From contig MGQA01000010.1 of assembly GCA_001797665.1 (NCBI GenBank), positions 1 to 45,158 of the forward strand: a stretch of DNA of 45,158 bases, written 5' to 3'. The DNA is from Deltaproteobacteria bacterium GWF2_42_12 (lineage in GTDB: Bacteria > Desulfobacterota > GWC2-55-46 > UBA9637). The notes under the pieces are model-generated. The model was not told where the DNA came from. It made no database searches and saw nothing but the letters and a program-made list of their open reading frames with translations. A program made the position numbers and the translations under genes. Positions 36,026 through 45,158 of the stretch are shown in pieces (within the stretch, counting starts at the first letter, position 1; every line of letters starts with the position of its first letter).

Positions 36026-38659
36026 ATGAGCATGCAGAAAAAGGTAATCGCTGCAATCTTGATTGCAGGCTTTATAGCGCTGTCAACAGGTCTTTCTATC
36101 ACATACTTTGAGGTGAGAGATGTCCTCATAGAGGCAATCGGCAGAGACTTTGCTGAGATAGCAAAGAAGACTGCAGAGAGGTTTGATGCAGCAGCAAAAG
36201 GGGAGATTATAGCACTGCAGCGTTTGGCCGCAGACCCGGAATTTATCGCAGCAGTCAGGGGGAACAGAGGAAAGGAAGTTGAGGTTTATCTCAAGAATTT
36301 CTTGCGATATGCGGAAGTGAAGGAAGATCATCTCGGTCTCCTGGTTGCCAATAGAGAGGGGAGAGTTATTGCTCATCTGAGCCAGAAGTTTAACTATGAT
36401 GGAGATCAGTCAAGTGAATTATGGTGGGAGGTGACATATAGTGAAGGGAAAGGGAAAATTTATGCCAGTGGTATCCACCTTGATGCGCTCTCAGGGAGCA
36501 GGGTCTTTGATATCGGTATACCTGTTTTAGACCCAGTAACATATCAGGTCGCAGGCGGGATCAGGAGCATCATCAATGCTGACCTATTTTTTAGCTTTGT
36601 TAATGAGATGAACTTTGGAAGAACGGGCCACGGGATGCTGGTAGATTCCAATGGAACCCCGCTCATATGCTCCATTTTAGCTCTCGTTGAACACTCGATG
36701 AATCAGCCGCTCATAACGCAGATAACAAGGCCAGGGATCAACTGGGCTATTGCGAGAGATGATGCACACGGAGGGAGAGATTCAGTCGTCGGCTTTAGTC
36801 CTGTAAAGTTTATGAATTCCCTTGGTCCAGAAAATCTTAATGGCCATAAATGGTATACCTTTGTGCGCCAGGATCCGAAAGAGACCTTTGCCCCGGTCAA
36901 CAGGGTTATCCTCGGAGTATTCCTGTTTGAGTCTGCAATGGTCTTGATAATCTCTGTTCTGGGTTTCTTTATAGCGAACAGGCTTCTCATACAACCGGTA
37001 ACGCTCCTCCACAAAGGGATAGACCGGATCGGGAAAGGGGATTTTGATTACAAGGTAGATATCCGAACAGGCGATGAACTCGAATCCTTGGCGAATGTCT
37101 TTAACAGGATGGGCGATACCCTTAAAGGGCTTTACGATAACCTTGAAGAGAGGATAAAGGACAGGACAACGGAACTGGAAAAGACAAAGAATTATCTGGA
37201 AAGTATCATGAGAAATTCGAGTGATGCGATTATTACAACGGATCTTGATGGCAGAATCGTTACATTTAATGAAGGGGCAGAGCGGATCCTGGGATACAAG
37301 ATGGGCGAGGTCATTGGGACCGGCATGGCTGATTATTATTATCAGAGAGAGGAGAGGGGCAAACTCCTCGATATGATTAAACGCGAGGGTATGGTATCCA
37401 ACTATGAAACCAGGCTTGTGCGAAAAGGTGGAAGGATTATTGATATCAGCCTTTCCCTTTCCTTGCTCAGGGACGAAAACGGAAGAGAGATTGGGGCTGT
37501 AGGTATAAGCAAGGATATCACTGAATGGACGAGGGCCCAGGAGCAGCTCAGGGAATATTCCCATAAACTCGAATCTATGGTTACGCAGAGAACCCTCGAG
37601 CTCGTTGATAGCAAAAGCCGCCTCGAGGCGATGTTGAGTGGTATAGCTGATGGAATTATCTTTGCGAATCAGGAAAATAAGATAACCTTTATGAACGAGG
37701 CGGCTGAGGAGATATTCAATATGAAGCGGGAGGAGTTGCTCGGCAGAGACTTCAAGGATTGCCATTCGCTCGAGAGTCACGAGAAGTCCATTGAGCTCAT
37801 TAAAGACATGCGTGAGGGCAAGATAAAATCCTATGCAGCCGAGTTTAAATCCGGCGATAAGACTGTCTTTGCCCACTTCTCACCGATCATGCACGGTCCG
37901 GAATATCTGGGCGTTATCTTTATTGCGAAAGATGTGACAGAGATGAAGAGGTTGCAAGAGGAACTCGTAAAAACAGAGAAGCTTGCGCTCATCGGTAAGA
38001 TGTCTTCTACCATAGCACATGAATTGAGGAATCCGCTGGTGCCTATCGGCGGTTTTGCCAGGCTTATCTATAGAAAGGCAGAACAGGGCTCTCCTTTTAA
38101 GATGTACGCAGACCTTATCATAAAAGAGATAGATCGGTTGGAAGAGCTTTTCCACGACTTTCTCGGTTTTGCAAAAGAGGTAAAACCTGTGTTTCAGCCC
38201 ATTCATCTGAATCAAATAATAGAAGAATTGCTCCTCCTTTACAAAGATACCTTCGGCGAGAAAAATATAAGGGTAAATTCCCTGATCTCTGTGGAAATGC
38301 CCCCTACCTCCCTTGACCCGATGCTTATCAGGCAGACATTCATCAATATGTTCAATAACGCAATCCAGGCAATGCCAGATGGTGGAACACTTACCATCGA
38401 GACTAAGATAAAGGAAAAAAATGGAAAACGCTATGCATCGGTCAGCATAGGGGATACAGGCATGGGAATCCCTGAAGAGGTAAAACAGTATATCTTTGAG
38501 CCTTTTTACACAACGAAAATCCATGGCCTGGGATTAGGACTATCTGTTGCAAAAGGTATTGTTGAATCTCATGGAGGGGAGATAGAGGTGAAAAGCATAA
38601 AGAACATAGGAGCCATTTTTACCATAACCCTGCCGGTAGAGAAACGTGCAGAAACATGA
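36026..38659 (+). CDS. Membrane sensor histidine kinase (Cache-HAMP-PAS-PAS-HisKA-HATPase)
   Basis: MSTIAHELRNPLVPIGGFARLI H-box; IGDTGMGIPEEVKQYIFEPFYTTKIHGLGLGLSVAKGIVESHGGEI. Confidence 0.94.
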   Translation: MSMQKKVIAAILIAGFIALSTGLSITYFEVRDVLIEAIGRDFAEIAKKTAERFDAAAKGEIIALQRLAADPEFIAAVRGNRGKEVEVYLKNFLRYAEVKEDHLGLLVANREGRVIAHLSQKFNYDGDQSSELWWEVTYSEGKGKIYASGIHLDALSGSRVFDIGIPVLDPVTYQVAGGIRSIINADLFFSFVNEMNFGRTGHGMLVDSNGTPLICSILALVEHSMNQPLITQITRPGINWAIARDDAHGGRDSVVGFSPVKFMNSLGPENLNGHKWYTFVRQDPKETFAPVNRVILGVFLFESAMVLIISVLGFFIANRLLIQPVTLLHKGIDRIGKGDFDYKVDIRTGDELESLANVFNRMGDTLKGLYDNLEERIKDRTTELEKTKNYLESIMRNSSDAIITTDLDGRIVTFNEGAERILGYKMGEVIGTGMADYYYQREERGKLLDMIKREGMVSNYETRLVRKGGRIIDISLSLSLLRDENGREIGAVGISKDITEWTRAQEQLREYSHKLESMVTQRTLELVDSKSRLEAMLSGIADGIIFANQENKITFMNEAAEEIFNMKREELLGRDFKDCHSLESHEKSIELIKDMREGKIKSYAAEFKSGDKTVFAHFSPIMHGPEYLGVIFIAKDVTEMKRLQEELVKTEKLALIGKMSSTIAHELRNPLVPIGGFARLIYRKAEQGSPFKMYADLIIKEIDRLEELFHDFLGFAKEVKPVFQPIHLNQIIEELLLLYKDTFGEKNIRVNSLISVEMPPTSLDPMLIRQTFINMFNNAIQAMPDGGTLTIETKIKEKNGKRYASVSIGDTGMGIPEEVKQYIFEPFYTTKIHGLGLGLSVAKGIVESHGGEIEVKSIKNIGAIFTITLPVEKRAET

Positions 38660-38694
38660 TACCTGTTTTATTGTGGTACGCTGAGTACGAGCCT

Positions 38695-41600
38695 TTAAGC
38701 AGATCGTGCCGTTGCAGGACATATATTATTAAAGGCGCAGTAGCCGCAATTAAGGTATTCCGGTTTTGCTGTGTAATCCCTCAGCCTGATGCCTTTGGCT
38801 ACTTCGTCTATCATGCTCAAAACCTTTTCTATATGCTTCTCCTCAAAGGCTACTTTTCCAACAAGACCTGACTCAAGAAAATGCAGTTCGCATCCTGCAG
38901 GGAGTTTTTTATGGTTCTCTTTATATGCCATCGCATAGAGCATAAGCTGGACGCTCTCCTTTGCCTTTTTATGCGCAGCTTTTTCCTCCCGAACATCAGA
39001 GGTCTTGAAATCTATGATGTATGGGCCGTCTTTTCTTTCCTCTATCAAGTCCCATCTGCCCTTGAGCCTGTTCATATTGAGGTCAATCACAAACTCCCTC
39101 TCTATTGCGGCAGGATTAATGCCATTTTGCGCCTGAGTTTCATAAAACTTCCTAATAGCCTTTTTGCCTGCCTCGTATCTCTGCGTCTCATGCTCTTTTG
39201 TCACAAAGCCTGCGCTATGCCAGTTGGCAGTAAAAACTCCGATAAGCTCATCAAGGGTTATTAAATTGCCATCAGCCTTTTTTCTGAAAAATGTGGAAAC
39301 CGCCTCGTGCATGGCCTTTCCGTACATGACCGTATGATGTGGAAGAAGCGGTACTTTAAGGATGTGGATATATTTATATTTTAACGGACAGGTAAGATAG
39401 TCGTCTATCTGATAATAGCTCAACGAAAGGACTGCATCTTCCGGTATCGGTGGAAGCTCTTGTTCTGTTTGTTCAACAGGCGCGAACCGCTTAATAGCCT
39501 CTATTGGCTTGGTTTTTACTGCCGCAGTTTCTGCCTTTGGCATGTCAAGCGCTTCAAGCACAAACTGGCTTATCTTTTTTGCCCGCACACCGCCATAGTC
39601 TGAGGCACTTGTAAGATAAAGCTCATTCATTGCCCTTGTCATACCAACATAAAAAAGCCGTCTTTCTTCCTGAAGGTGAAAGTCGCCGGAGGGGAGAATG
39701 TCTTTTATAAGTGCGTAAGGCAATTCTATCTGTTCCCTCCGCTCCTTTCTCGGAAATCTATCTGCAACAAGGCTTACCATAAATACTACCGGAAACTCCA
39801 ATCCCTTTGCCTTATGCACGGTCAAAACCTGCACCCAGTCTGCCTCCACATCAGGCTCAGCAGTTCCGGGATTGTCTCCGGCCTCCATCAGGATATTGAG
39901 ATATTCTACAAATGCAGTTACCTTTTTTACTTGCAGGGTTGCCTCCATGTGCTGCGTTAATTCAAAAAACTTTGCAATATTCTGCACCTTTTCCACTGCG
40001 CTGGCAGAGTTTTCCTGTGAGAGTCTTGTAAGATAGCTTGTATCCTTGTCCCCGAATGCTTTAATCGGGGATGTAAGAAATGAATATAAAACCTTGCCAA
40101 CGGATTCTTTTAGCGCCATCTCACTGTATTTTTCTATGTCATGGATAAGTTTTGTTATGGTGGCAAAACCTTCCTGGGAAATGGGAGGTTGGAGGTTGGA
40201 GGTAGGTATTAAGCTTTTGTCTTTCCCATATCCCACATCCCGCATCCCGCATCCAATGAGTTCCTTCATCACATAATACAGCGGTTTGTGGCTTTGCCGG
40301 GATAAATTGTGGCATGGTATTAAATCCGCAGCCTTAAGCTGATATACCTCTGACGATGCGAGATGAAATAAACTCATGCTGTCATTGAAATTTGTTATTA
40401 CATTTAAAAATGCAATCAAAAGCCTTATTTCTTCCCTTGAATAGAGTCCCTGATTTCCGGAAAACCTGTGCGGTATGCCCTTATCTTTAAGCGCCTTTAA
40501 AAACGGCTCTGCGTCGCTGTTCGCCCGGACAAGTATGGCAAAATCTTTATAACTTAATCCCCGCTCGTCCTTCCCTTTTTCAAATCCCCCCTTACCCCCC
40601 TTTTCTAAGGGGGGTAAGGGGGGATTTTTTACTTTTGACTCTATCATCTCCGCCACACTCTCTGCCTCTTTTATCAGTGTATCAAAATGTAGATATTTTA
40701 CCTGCCCCTTGCCCCTTGCCCCCTGCCCCTCTGCAGCCAGCCTTTTATCTATCCCACTCTTTACCTCAAGCCTGTCAGGATTATTATGCGATATGAGCCT
40801 GTATGCTGAGTCAAGGATTGGCTGGCAGGAGCGGTAGTTTTTGGTAAGCGTAATCAGTTTTGCATCAGGGTATATTTTTTGAAAGCCCAGCACATTGCTT
40901 ATGGCAGCGCCCCTGAACTTATAGATTGATTGGTCGTCGTCCCCAACTACAGTGATATTTTTGTGTCTTTCTGATAGAAGCTTCACAAGCTGAAACTGTG
41001 CAAAATTCGTATCCTGAAATTCATCAACAAGGATGTATCTGAACTTTTCCTGATACCGTTTTAGAATATGCGGCCTTGCCCTGAAAAGCTTTAAAGGCAA
41101 AACAACCTGGTCTCCAAAATCAAGATAACCATGCTTTGCCATAAGCTCCTGATATTTTGCATAGGTCTTTGCCAGCTCATCCTGTTGCTCAAGGCCAAAG
41201 CCTTGAGCTGTAGGGGAGGGGCTTGTCCCCTCCCGATGGGAGACCACAAGGGTCTCCCCTACGAGTTTTTTCAACCCATCCGCATACGTAACATACTCCT
41301 CAACCCCCACATCTTCATCCTTCAGCCTGCTTATAAGCCCTGTAATAGCAGAAATATATTTGATTGGATTGCCGAGTGGCCGATAATAATTCAAAGGAAG
41401 CTCAAAGAGGTGCTCTTTTAAAAATATGATTTTCTCTGCCTCGCTAAGCACCTTAAAATCTGGAGCCAACCCTATCTCAAGGACATTGTCCCTTAAAATC
41501 CTATCTCCGAATGAGTGAAAGGTTGATATCCAGACATTTGAATACCCATACGGCACAAGCCTGTCAACCCGCTCCTCCATCTCTCCGGCAGCTTTTTCCG

Positions 41601-41784
41601 TGAATGTAAGCGCAAGTATCTGATTTGGATTCACACCGTTTTCAATAAGATGCGCAATCCTGTGCGTAATGACCTTTGTCTTGCCTGTGCCTGCGCCTGC
41701 AATAATGAGCAGAGGCCCATCGCCATGGGTGACTGCAATGAGTTGTTCAGGGTTTAATGGTATTTCATCTGTTAATAGTTGCAT
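38695..41784 (-). CDS. UvrD/PcrA-family helicase fused to C-terminal PD-(D/E)XK nuclease
   Basis: IAGAGTGKTKVITHRI, VDEFQDTNFAQF, VGDDDQSIYKFRGA, VLTVHKAKGLEFPVVF; C-terminal GRWDLIEERKDGPYIIDFKTS and CGYCAFNNIC. Confidence 0.95.
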   Translation of the reverse strand: MQLLTDEIPLNPEQLIAVTHGDGPLLIIAGAGTGKTKVITHRIAHLIENGVNPNQILALTFTEKAAGEMEERVDRLVPYGYSNVWISTFHSFGDRILRDNVLEIGLAPDFKVLSEAEKIIFLKEHLFELPLNYYRPLGNPIKYISAITGLISRLKDEDVGVEEYVTYADGLKKLVGETLVVSHREGTSPSPTAQGFGLEQQDELAKTYAKYQELMAKHGYLDFGDQVVLPLKLFRARPHILKRYQEKFRYILVDEFQDTNFAQFQLVKLLSERHKNITVVGDDDQSIYKFRGAAISNVLGFQKIYPDAKLITLTKNYRSCQPILDSAYRLISHNNPDRLEVKSGIDKRLAAEGQGARGKGQVKYLHFDTLIKEAESVAEMIESKVKNPPLPPLEKGGKGGFEKGKDERGLSYKDFAILVRANSDAEPFLKALKDKGIPHRFSGNQGLYSREEIRLLIAFLNVITNFNDSMSLFHLASSEVYQLKAADLIPCHNLSRQSHKPLYYVMKELIGCGMRDVGYGKDKSLIPTSNLQPPISQEGFATITKLIHDIEKYSEMALKESVGKVLYSFLTSPIKAFGDKDTSYLTRLSQENSASAVEKVQNIAKFFELTQHMEATLQVKKVTAFVEYLNILMEAGDNPGTAEPDVEADWVQVLTVHKAKGLEFPVVFMVSLVADRFPRKERREQIELPYALIKDILPSGDFHLQEERRLFYVGMTRAMNELYLTSASDYGGVRAKKISQFVLEALDMPKAETAAVKTKPIEAIKRFAPVEQTEQELPPIPEDAVLSLSYYQIDDYLTCPLKYKYIHILKVPLLPHHTVMYGKAMHEAVSTFFRKKADGNLITLDELIGVFTANWHSAGFVTKEHETQRYEAGKKAIRKFYETQAQNGINPAAIEREFVIDLNMNRLKGRWDLIEERKDGPYIIDFKTSDVREEKAAHKKAKESVQLMLYAMAYKENHKKLPAGCELHFLESGLVGKVAFEEKHIEKVLSMIDEVAKGIRLRDYTAKPEYLNCGYCAFNNICPATARSA
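40178..40254. repeat. Heptamer block inside helicase ORF
   Basis: GGAGGTT-GGAGGTT-GGAGGTA ... CCCATAT-CCCACAT-CCCGCAT-CCCGCAT. Confidence 0.85.
40582..40627. repeat. Perfect 21 bp inverted repeat inside helicase ORF
   Basis: AAATCCCCCCTTACCCCCCTT-TTCT-AAGGGGGGTAAGGGGGGATTT; encodes NPPLPPLEKGGKGGF. Confidence 0.95.
40703..40730. repeat. Tandem heptamers inside helicase ORF
   Basis: TGCCCCT-TGCCCCT-TGCCCCC-TGCCCCT; encodes EGQGARGKGQ. Confidence 0.85.
41188..41272. repeat. Compound palindrome inside helicase ORF
   Basis: CTCAAGGC-CAAA-GCCTTGAG then GTAGGGGAG..CCTCCC-GAT-GGGAGACC..GGTCTCCCCTAC; encodes VVSHREGTSPSPTAQGFGLEQQ. Confidence 0.85.
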
Positions 41785-41808
41785 AATTTCTGCCTTGGCT
41801 TTTGATTC

Positions 41809-43026
41809 TTAATTCTTAACTCGCTTATACTGATACCACACCCTGCAAGTCCCATCCATAGAAACCATGCATGGGCCATAGGGCGCATCTGGGATGCATG
41901 TGCTTCCGAAGAGAGGACAATCTATTGGTTTTATCTTTCCAATCATTATGAGATGGCAGGAGCAGCCCGGGTTTATATCCAACCCCACTTCACCCCCCTT
42001 TTGCAAAGGGGGGGATGGGGGGTTGGCAAACCTGCATCTTGCATCATACATCTTGTATCTTTCTTTCAAGTTTAAGCCTGACCTCGGTATCTTTCCTATG
42101 CCGCGCCAGTATGCAGGCACAACATCAAAAACTTCTTTGATAGCCATCTGCGCCTTTATGTTTCCCTTCTCATGCACAGCCCTTTGATACACATTTTCAC
42201 ATTTATAAACTCCTTCATTTGTCTGCTTCACAACAGCCAGTATTCCCATAAGAACATCCACGGGCTCAAAGCCTGCTGCAACAGTAGGCATCCTGTATGC
42301 CTCTGGAAAAAGCTGATACTGCTCCAAGCCCATTACTGTGGCAACATGGCCGGGTATGAGAAAACCATCTATGCAAATATCGCCGACCCCTAATAAAAAC
42401 TCCATGGAAGGCGGAATCAGGCGATGGGAAACAAGAATACTGAGGTTTTTGGGAAAATCGGATTGTTGAATGAGTGAAGCCACGCCGCAGGCAGTGGTCT
42501 CAAATCCAACTGCAAAAAGCACAACCTCTTTATCAGTATTTTCTTTTGCAATCTTTATGGCATCAAACGGCCCGTATACAACCCGTATATCAGCGCCTTG
42601 GGTTCTGGCATCAGAGAGAGACCCCCGACCTAAAGGTTGGGGGCTACAGGACGGCACCTTAATCATATCGCCGAAGGTGGCGATTATTGCTTTTTGCTTT
42701 AAAGCAAGCTCAATGGCAAGTTCTATATCATGTCCCGGACAAACGCACACTGGACAGCCAGGGCCTGCAATAACTTCTATATTTTCCGGCAGTAAATCCC
42801 GCAATCCAAAGCGGCTTATAATATTCTCGTGCGTTCCGCATACGTGCATAATCTTTATAGCGCGTTTTAGAGAGACTGTTTTTATTTTTTTAGATAGCCT
42901 GTCAACAATTGTTTTATCTTTGTATATAGAATCTATGACCATATTATTAACAGTCTCATTATTGAATTTACATAAATCCAATCCCCGCGCTGTCATTCCC
43001 GCAGAGCCTGCCCCTGAAGGTTTCAA
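41809..43026 (-). CDS. hypD: Hydrogenase formation protein HypD
   Basis: IKIMHVCGTHENIISRFGLRDLLPENIEVIAGPGCPVCVCP; FAVGFETTACG; start may be MVIDSIYK at about 42942. Confidence 0.95.
   Translation of the reverse strand: MKPSGAGSAGMTARGLDLCKFNNETVNNMVIDSIYKDKTIVDRLSKKIKTVSLKRAIKIMHVCGTHENIISRFGLRDLLPENIEVIAGPGCPVCVCPGHDIELAIELALKQKAIIATFGDMIKVPSCSPQPLGRGSLSDARTQGADIRVVYGPFDAIKIAKENTDKEVVLFAVGFETTACGVASLIQQSDFPKNLSILVSHRLIPPSMEFLLGVGDICIDGFLIPGHVATVMGLEQYQLFPEAYRMPTVAAGFEPVDVLMGILAVVKQTNEGVYKCENVYQRAVHEKGNIKAQMAIKEVFDVVPAYWRGIGKIPRSGLNLKERYKMYDARCRFANPPSPPLQKGGEVGLDINPGCSCHLIMIGKIKPIDCPLFGSTCIPDAPYGPCMVSMDGTCRVWYQYKRVKN
41981..42024. repeat. C-rich/G-rich palindromic element in hypD
   Basis: AACCCCACTTCACCCCCCTTTTGCAAAGGGGGGGATGGGGGGTT; encodes NPPSPPLQKGGEVGL. 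Confidence 0.9.
42619..42648. repeat. Short palindromic insertion in hypD
   Basis: CCCCCGACCTAAAGGTTGGGGG; encodes SCSPQPLGRG between KVP and SLSDAR. Confidence 0.85.
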
Positions 43027-43050
43027 TCAGGGGTATTAAGCGGGAATCCA
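42992..43050. repeat. Intergenic compound palindrome upstream of hypD
   Basis: ATTCCCGC...CCCCTGA-AGGTTTCAA-TCAGGGG...GCGGGAAT. Confidence 0.8.
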
Positions 43051-43068
43051 TTACAAAGACTCTGGATG

Positions 43069-43147
43069 CGTCCCCCCGAATGTTTCTATCGCCGATAGTA
43101 ACATTCGGGGACGCCCCCCTTTAGAAAAGGGGGGTAAGGGGGGATTT
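43069..43147. repeat. Adjacent palindromes (GCGTCCCC..GGGGACGC; partial CCCCCCTTTAGAAAAGGGGGG element)
   Basis: GCGTCCCCCCGAATGTTTCTATCGCCGATAGTAACATTCGGGGACGC then CCCCCCTTTAGAAAAGGGGGGTAAGGGGGGATTT. Confidence 0.85.
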
Positions 43148-43254
43148 GAGGTATTGTCCGAACAAAGGTATAGCAAAAAAGCAGGGTCTAAAAAAATTTA
43201 CGGTAGTTTAAAGACTATTAGCAGAATTAGCTGACTACTGGCGGAGATGGATAA

Positions 43255-44019
43255 TTAGCTTACCTTATCTTTTAACCTTTCGAGTAGTTGCTTGGTGGCT
43301 TTCACGGTCACATCCTTAAGTAAAGGGTGCAATTTTTTGAAATTCACAGATTCGCCAACAGCCCCGATACTGTCGTCCGACTCTGCCCGCACCATGTCTC
43401 TCCATATAATATCTCCGGTTTTATCCGTAGCAGACACAGTTATTATTGCAACACCGTGGTGGTAACCTGCGGCCACAAGACCAAATAATCCAACACCTCT
43501 GAAAGCAAACCCATAAGTCAAATTAATTGTTACTACACCTTCTACCTTTAGGTGTCTTGCGAGCTTAGAAAGTTTTTCTTTGTCTGACAAATATTTATAT
43601 TTCTCGGCAGTAACATACTCCTGCCATAGAACCTTTGGTTCGTCCCCTGAAATATCTGCATATGTCTTGCTCTTTAGAATATTTTCTTCAGGCAAAAGGG
43701 TAAAGTTTTTAGATGTATGAAACTCTTTTAATATCAGAGGTAATGTGTCCTTAAAAATGATGTCGGAATTATTACTGTAGCCTGAGTCTTTTGAGATGGC
43801 TTTTATCAGTCCGGAAGCAGACCTACCTTGGCCTCTTGCTGACCCGCTGCCCAGATCTATAATTTCCGGTAAAGTTACAATAGATACGATTGCATATTTC
43901 TTTGATGGTCCGAATGATTCTGGTTTATACCGTGCAGTTGCGCAACCAGTCAACCATAAAAGAGAAATAAGAACCATACATACAAATCTGCCAAGCAGTT
44001 TTTCCGTTCTAATATTCAT
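43255..44019 (-). CDS. Hypothetical lipoprotein
   Basis: 254 aa; signal VCMVLISLLWLTGCATA lipobox; no family recognised. Confidence 0.7.
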   Translation of the reverse strand: MNIRTEKLLGRFVCMVLISLLWLTGCATARYKPESFGPSKKYAIVSIVTLPEIIDLGSGSARGQGRSASGLIKAISKDSGYSNNSDIIFKDTLPLILKEFHTSKNFTLLPEENILKSKTYADISGDEPKVLWQEYVTAEKYKYLSDKEKLSKLARHLKVEGVVTINLTYGFAFRGVGLFGLVAAGYHHGVAIITVSATDKTGDIIWRDMVRAESDDSIGAVGESVNFKKLHPLLKDVTVKATKQLLERLKDKVS

Positions 44020-44067
44020 AGCACTCCTCCCAAAGATAAGATTAATGACTTCTTGCTTATTAATATT

Positions 44068-44982
44068 TTATAGGTATGCTAACCACATTGCGTATTTTTT
44101 TTCTCTTCCCTTTACTGCATTGAAGAATGTCTCCTGAATTATTTTTGTCACAGGCCCTGGTTTGCCTTCTCCAATCTTTCTGTTATCCACTTCTCTTATG
44201 GGGGTTATCTCAGCGGCTGTGCCTGTGAAGAATGCCTCATCTGCTGTATAAAGTTCGTCACGGCTAAATCTGCCCTCCAGTACCGGTATGCCTTTATCCT
44301 TTGCAATCCGTATAACCGAATCTCGTGTGATGCCTCTGAGAACAGAGGTCAGCGGGGTGGTTTTTAAGAGACCATCCTTAACCATAAAGATATTTTCACC
44401 GCTCCCTTCCGAGATATAGCCATCGGTATCCAGGAGGAGCGCCTCATCATATCCCATAGCAATGACTTCCCGCTTCGCCAGAATAGAATTTACATAGTTT
44501 CCAACAACCTTTGCCTTTGTCATTCCAACATTCACATGGTGTCGCGTAAATGAAGATATCTTTACACGAATCCCTTCTTTGATGGCTTTTTCCCCAAGGT
44601 AAGCCCCCCAGCTCCACACAGCGATTGCAACCTTTACCGGATTATCTTTTGGATATATACCCATGCTTCCTGCACTGAGATAAACCAAGGGCCTAATGTA
44701 TCCCTCTTTCAGGTCATTGACTTTTAGTGTTTCAATGATTGCCTTATTTATATCTTCTCTTGAATATGGAATCTGAACCTGCATTATATGGGCTGATTCA
44801 AAGAGTCTGTCCGTATGCTCTTGAAGTCTGAATACAGCGGATCTTCCATCCTCGCATTTATAACACCGTATTCCTTCAAAGACGCCGAGGCCATAGTGCA
44901 GGGTATGGGTCAGTATATGCACATTAGCATCCTCCCAGTTTACAAATTTTCCATCCATCCAGATTTTTTTTGTTTTTTCCAA
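44068..44982 (-). CDS. ilvE: Branched-chain amino acid aminotransferase
   Basis: [62 protein letters not shown]. Confidence 0.97.
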   Translation of the reverse strand: MEKTKKIWMDGKFVNWEDANVHILTHTLHYGLGVFEGIRCYKCEDGRSAVFRLQEHTDRLFESAHIMQVQIPYSREDINKAIIETLKVNDLKEGYIRPLVYLSAGSMGIYPKDNPVKVAIAVWSWGAYLGEKAIKEGIRVKISSFTRHHVNVGMTKAKVVGNYVNSILAKREVIAMGYDEALLLDTDGYISEGSGENIFMVKDGLLKTTPLTSVLRGITRDSVIRIAKDKGIPVLEGRFSRDELYTADEAFFTGTAAEITPIREVDNRKIGEGKPGPVTKIIQETFFNAVKGREKKYAMWLAYL

Positions 44983-45025
44983 AATATGCTCCTCCTAAAG
45001 ACAGAAATTACTAAAATGGAAAGTC

Positions 45026-45131
45026 AACTACCACCGCCTAAAGGCGGTGGCTTTGAATTCGGCTGTAAGCCGACTATAGTAATGCAACTGCTTAACCCCT
45101 CACCCCAACCCTCTCCCGCAAGGGGAGAGGG
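45026..45131. repeat. Cluster of palindromes upstream of ilvE
   Basis: CCACCGCCTAAAGGCGGTGG, TCGGCT-GTA-AGCCGA, CCCTCTCCC-GCAA-GGGGAGAGGG. Confidence 0.8.
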
Positions 45132-45158
45132 AGTTTTAAATATTTCCCCTCCCTTGAT

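Overview
A 45 kb bacterial chromosomal window, mostly housekeeping genes: tRNA-Ser, cytochrome b, ResB-like, nicotinate phosphoribosyltransferase, ApbE, beta-carbonic anhydrase, SPFH protein, Ca2+-type P-ATPase, PlsC, HisG, MurA, PrfA, ThyX, L31, DnaK, CbpA-like DnaJ, Clp ATPase, UspA, MgtE, RecO, GlyQ, polyprenyl synthase, UvrB, histidine kinase, UvrD-nuclease fusion, HypD and IlvE. Five things stand out. (1) A small accessory island at about 5.9-9.0 kb has a translationally coupled AAA ATPase + DUF4276/TOPRIM-like gene pair (PARIS/OLD-like candidate defence system). It lies beside a HigBA-type TA module and has apparent remnants of a REP-associated transposase on its left side. (2) A candidate yybP-ykoY (Mn2+) riboswitch with terminator lies directly upstream of a carbonic anhydrase. 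(3) Palindromic elements are unusually abundant, and many are inserted in frame inside conserved genes (NAPRT, P-ATPase, PlsC, UvrD, HypD), resembling Rickettsia palindromic elements. (4) At least seven loci carry degenerate tandem 7-mers or 8-mers arranged as purine-rich then pyrimidine-rich halves; three of these are in coding sequence (hisG, and uvrD twice). (5) A dispersed ~260-280 bp repeat with hairpin ends occurs in three full copies plus one fragment. A cis-RNA candidate that would occlude the thyX start and a three-way-junction palindrome upstream of dnaK are also reported. All family calls come from reading the sequence; no searches were run.
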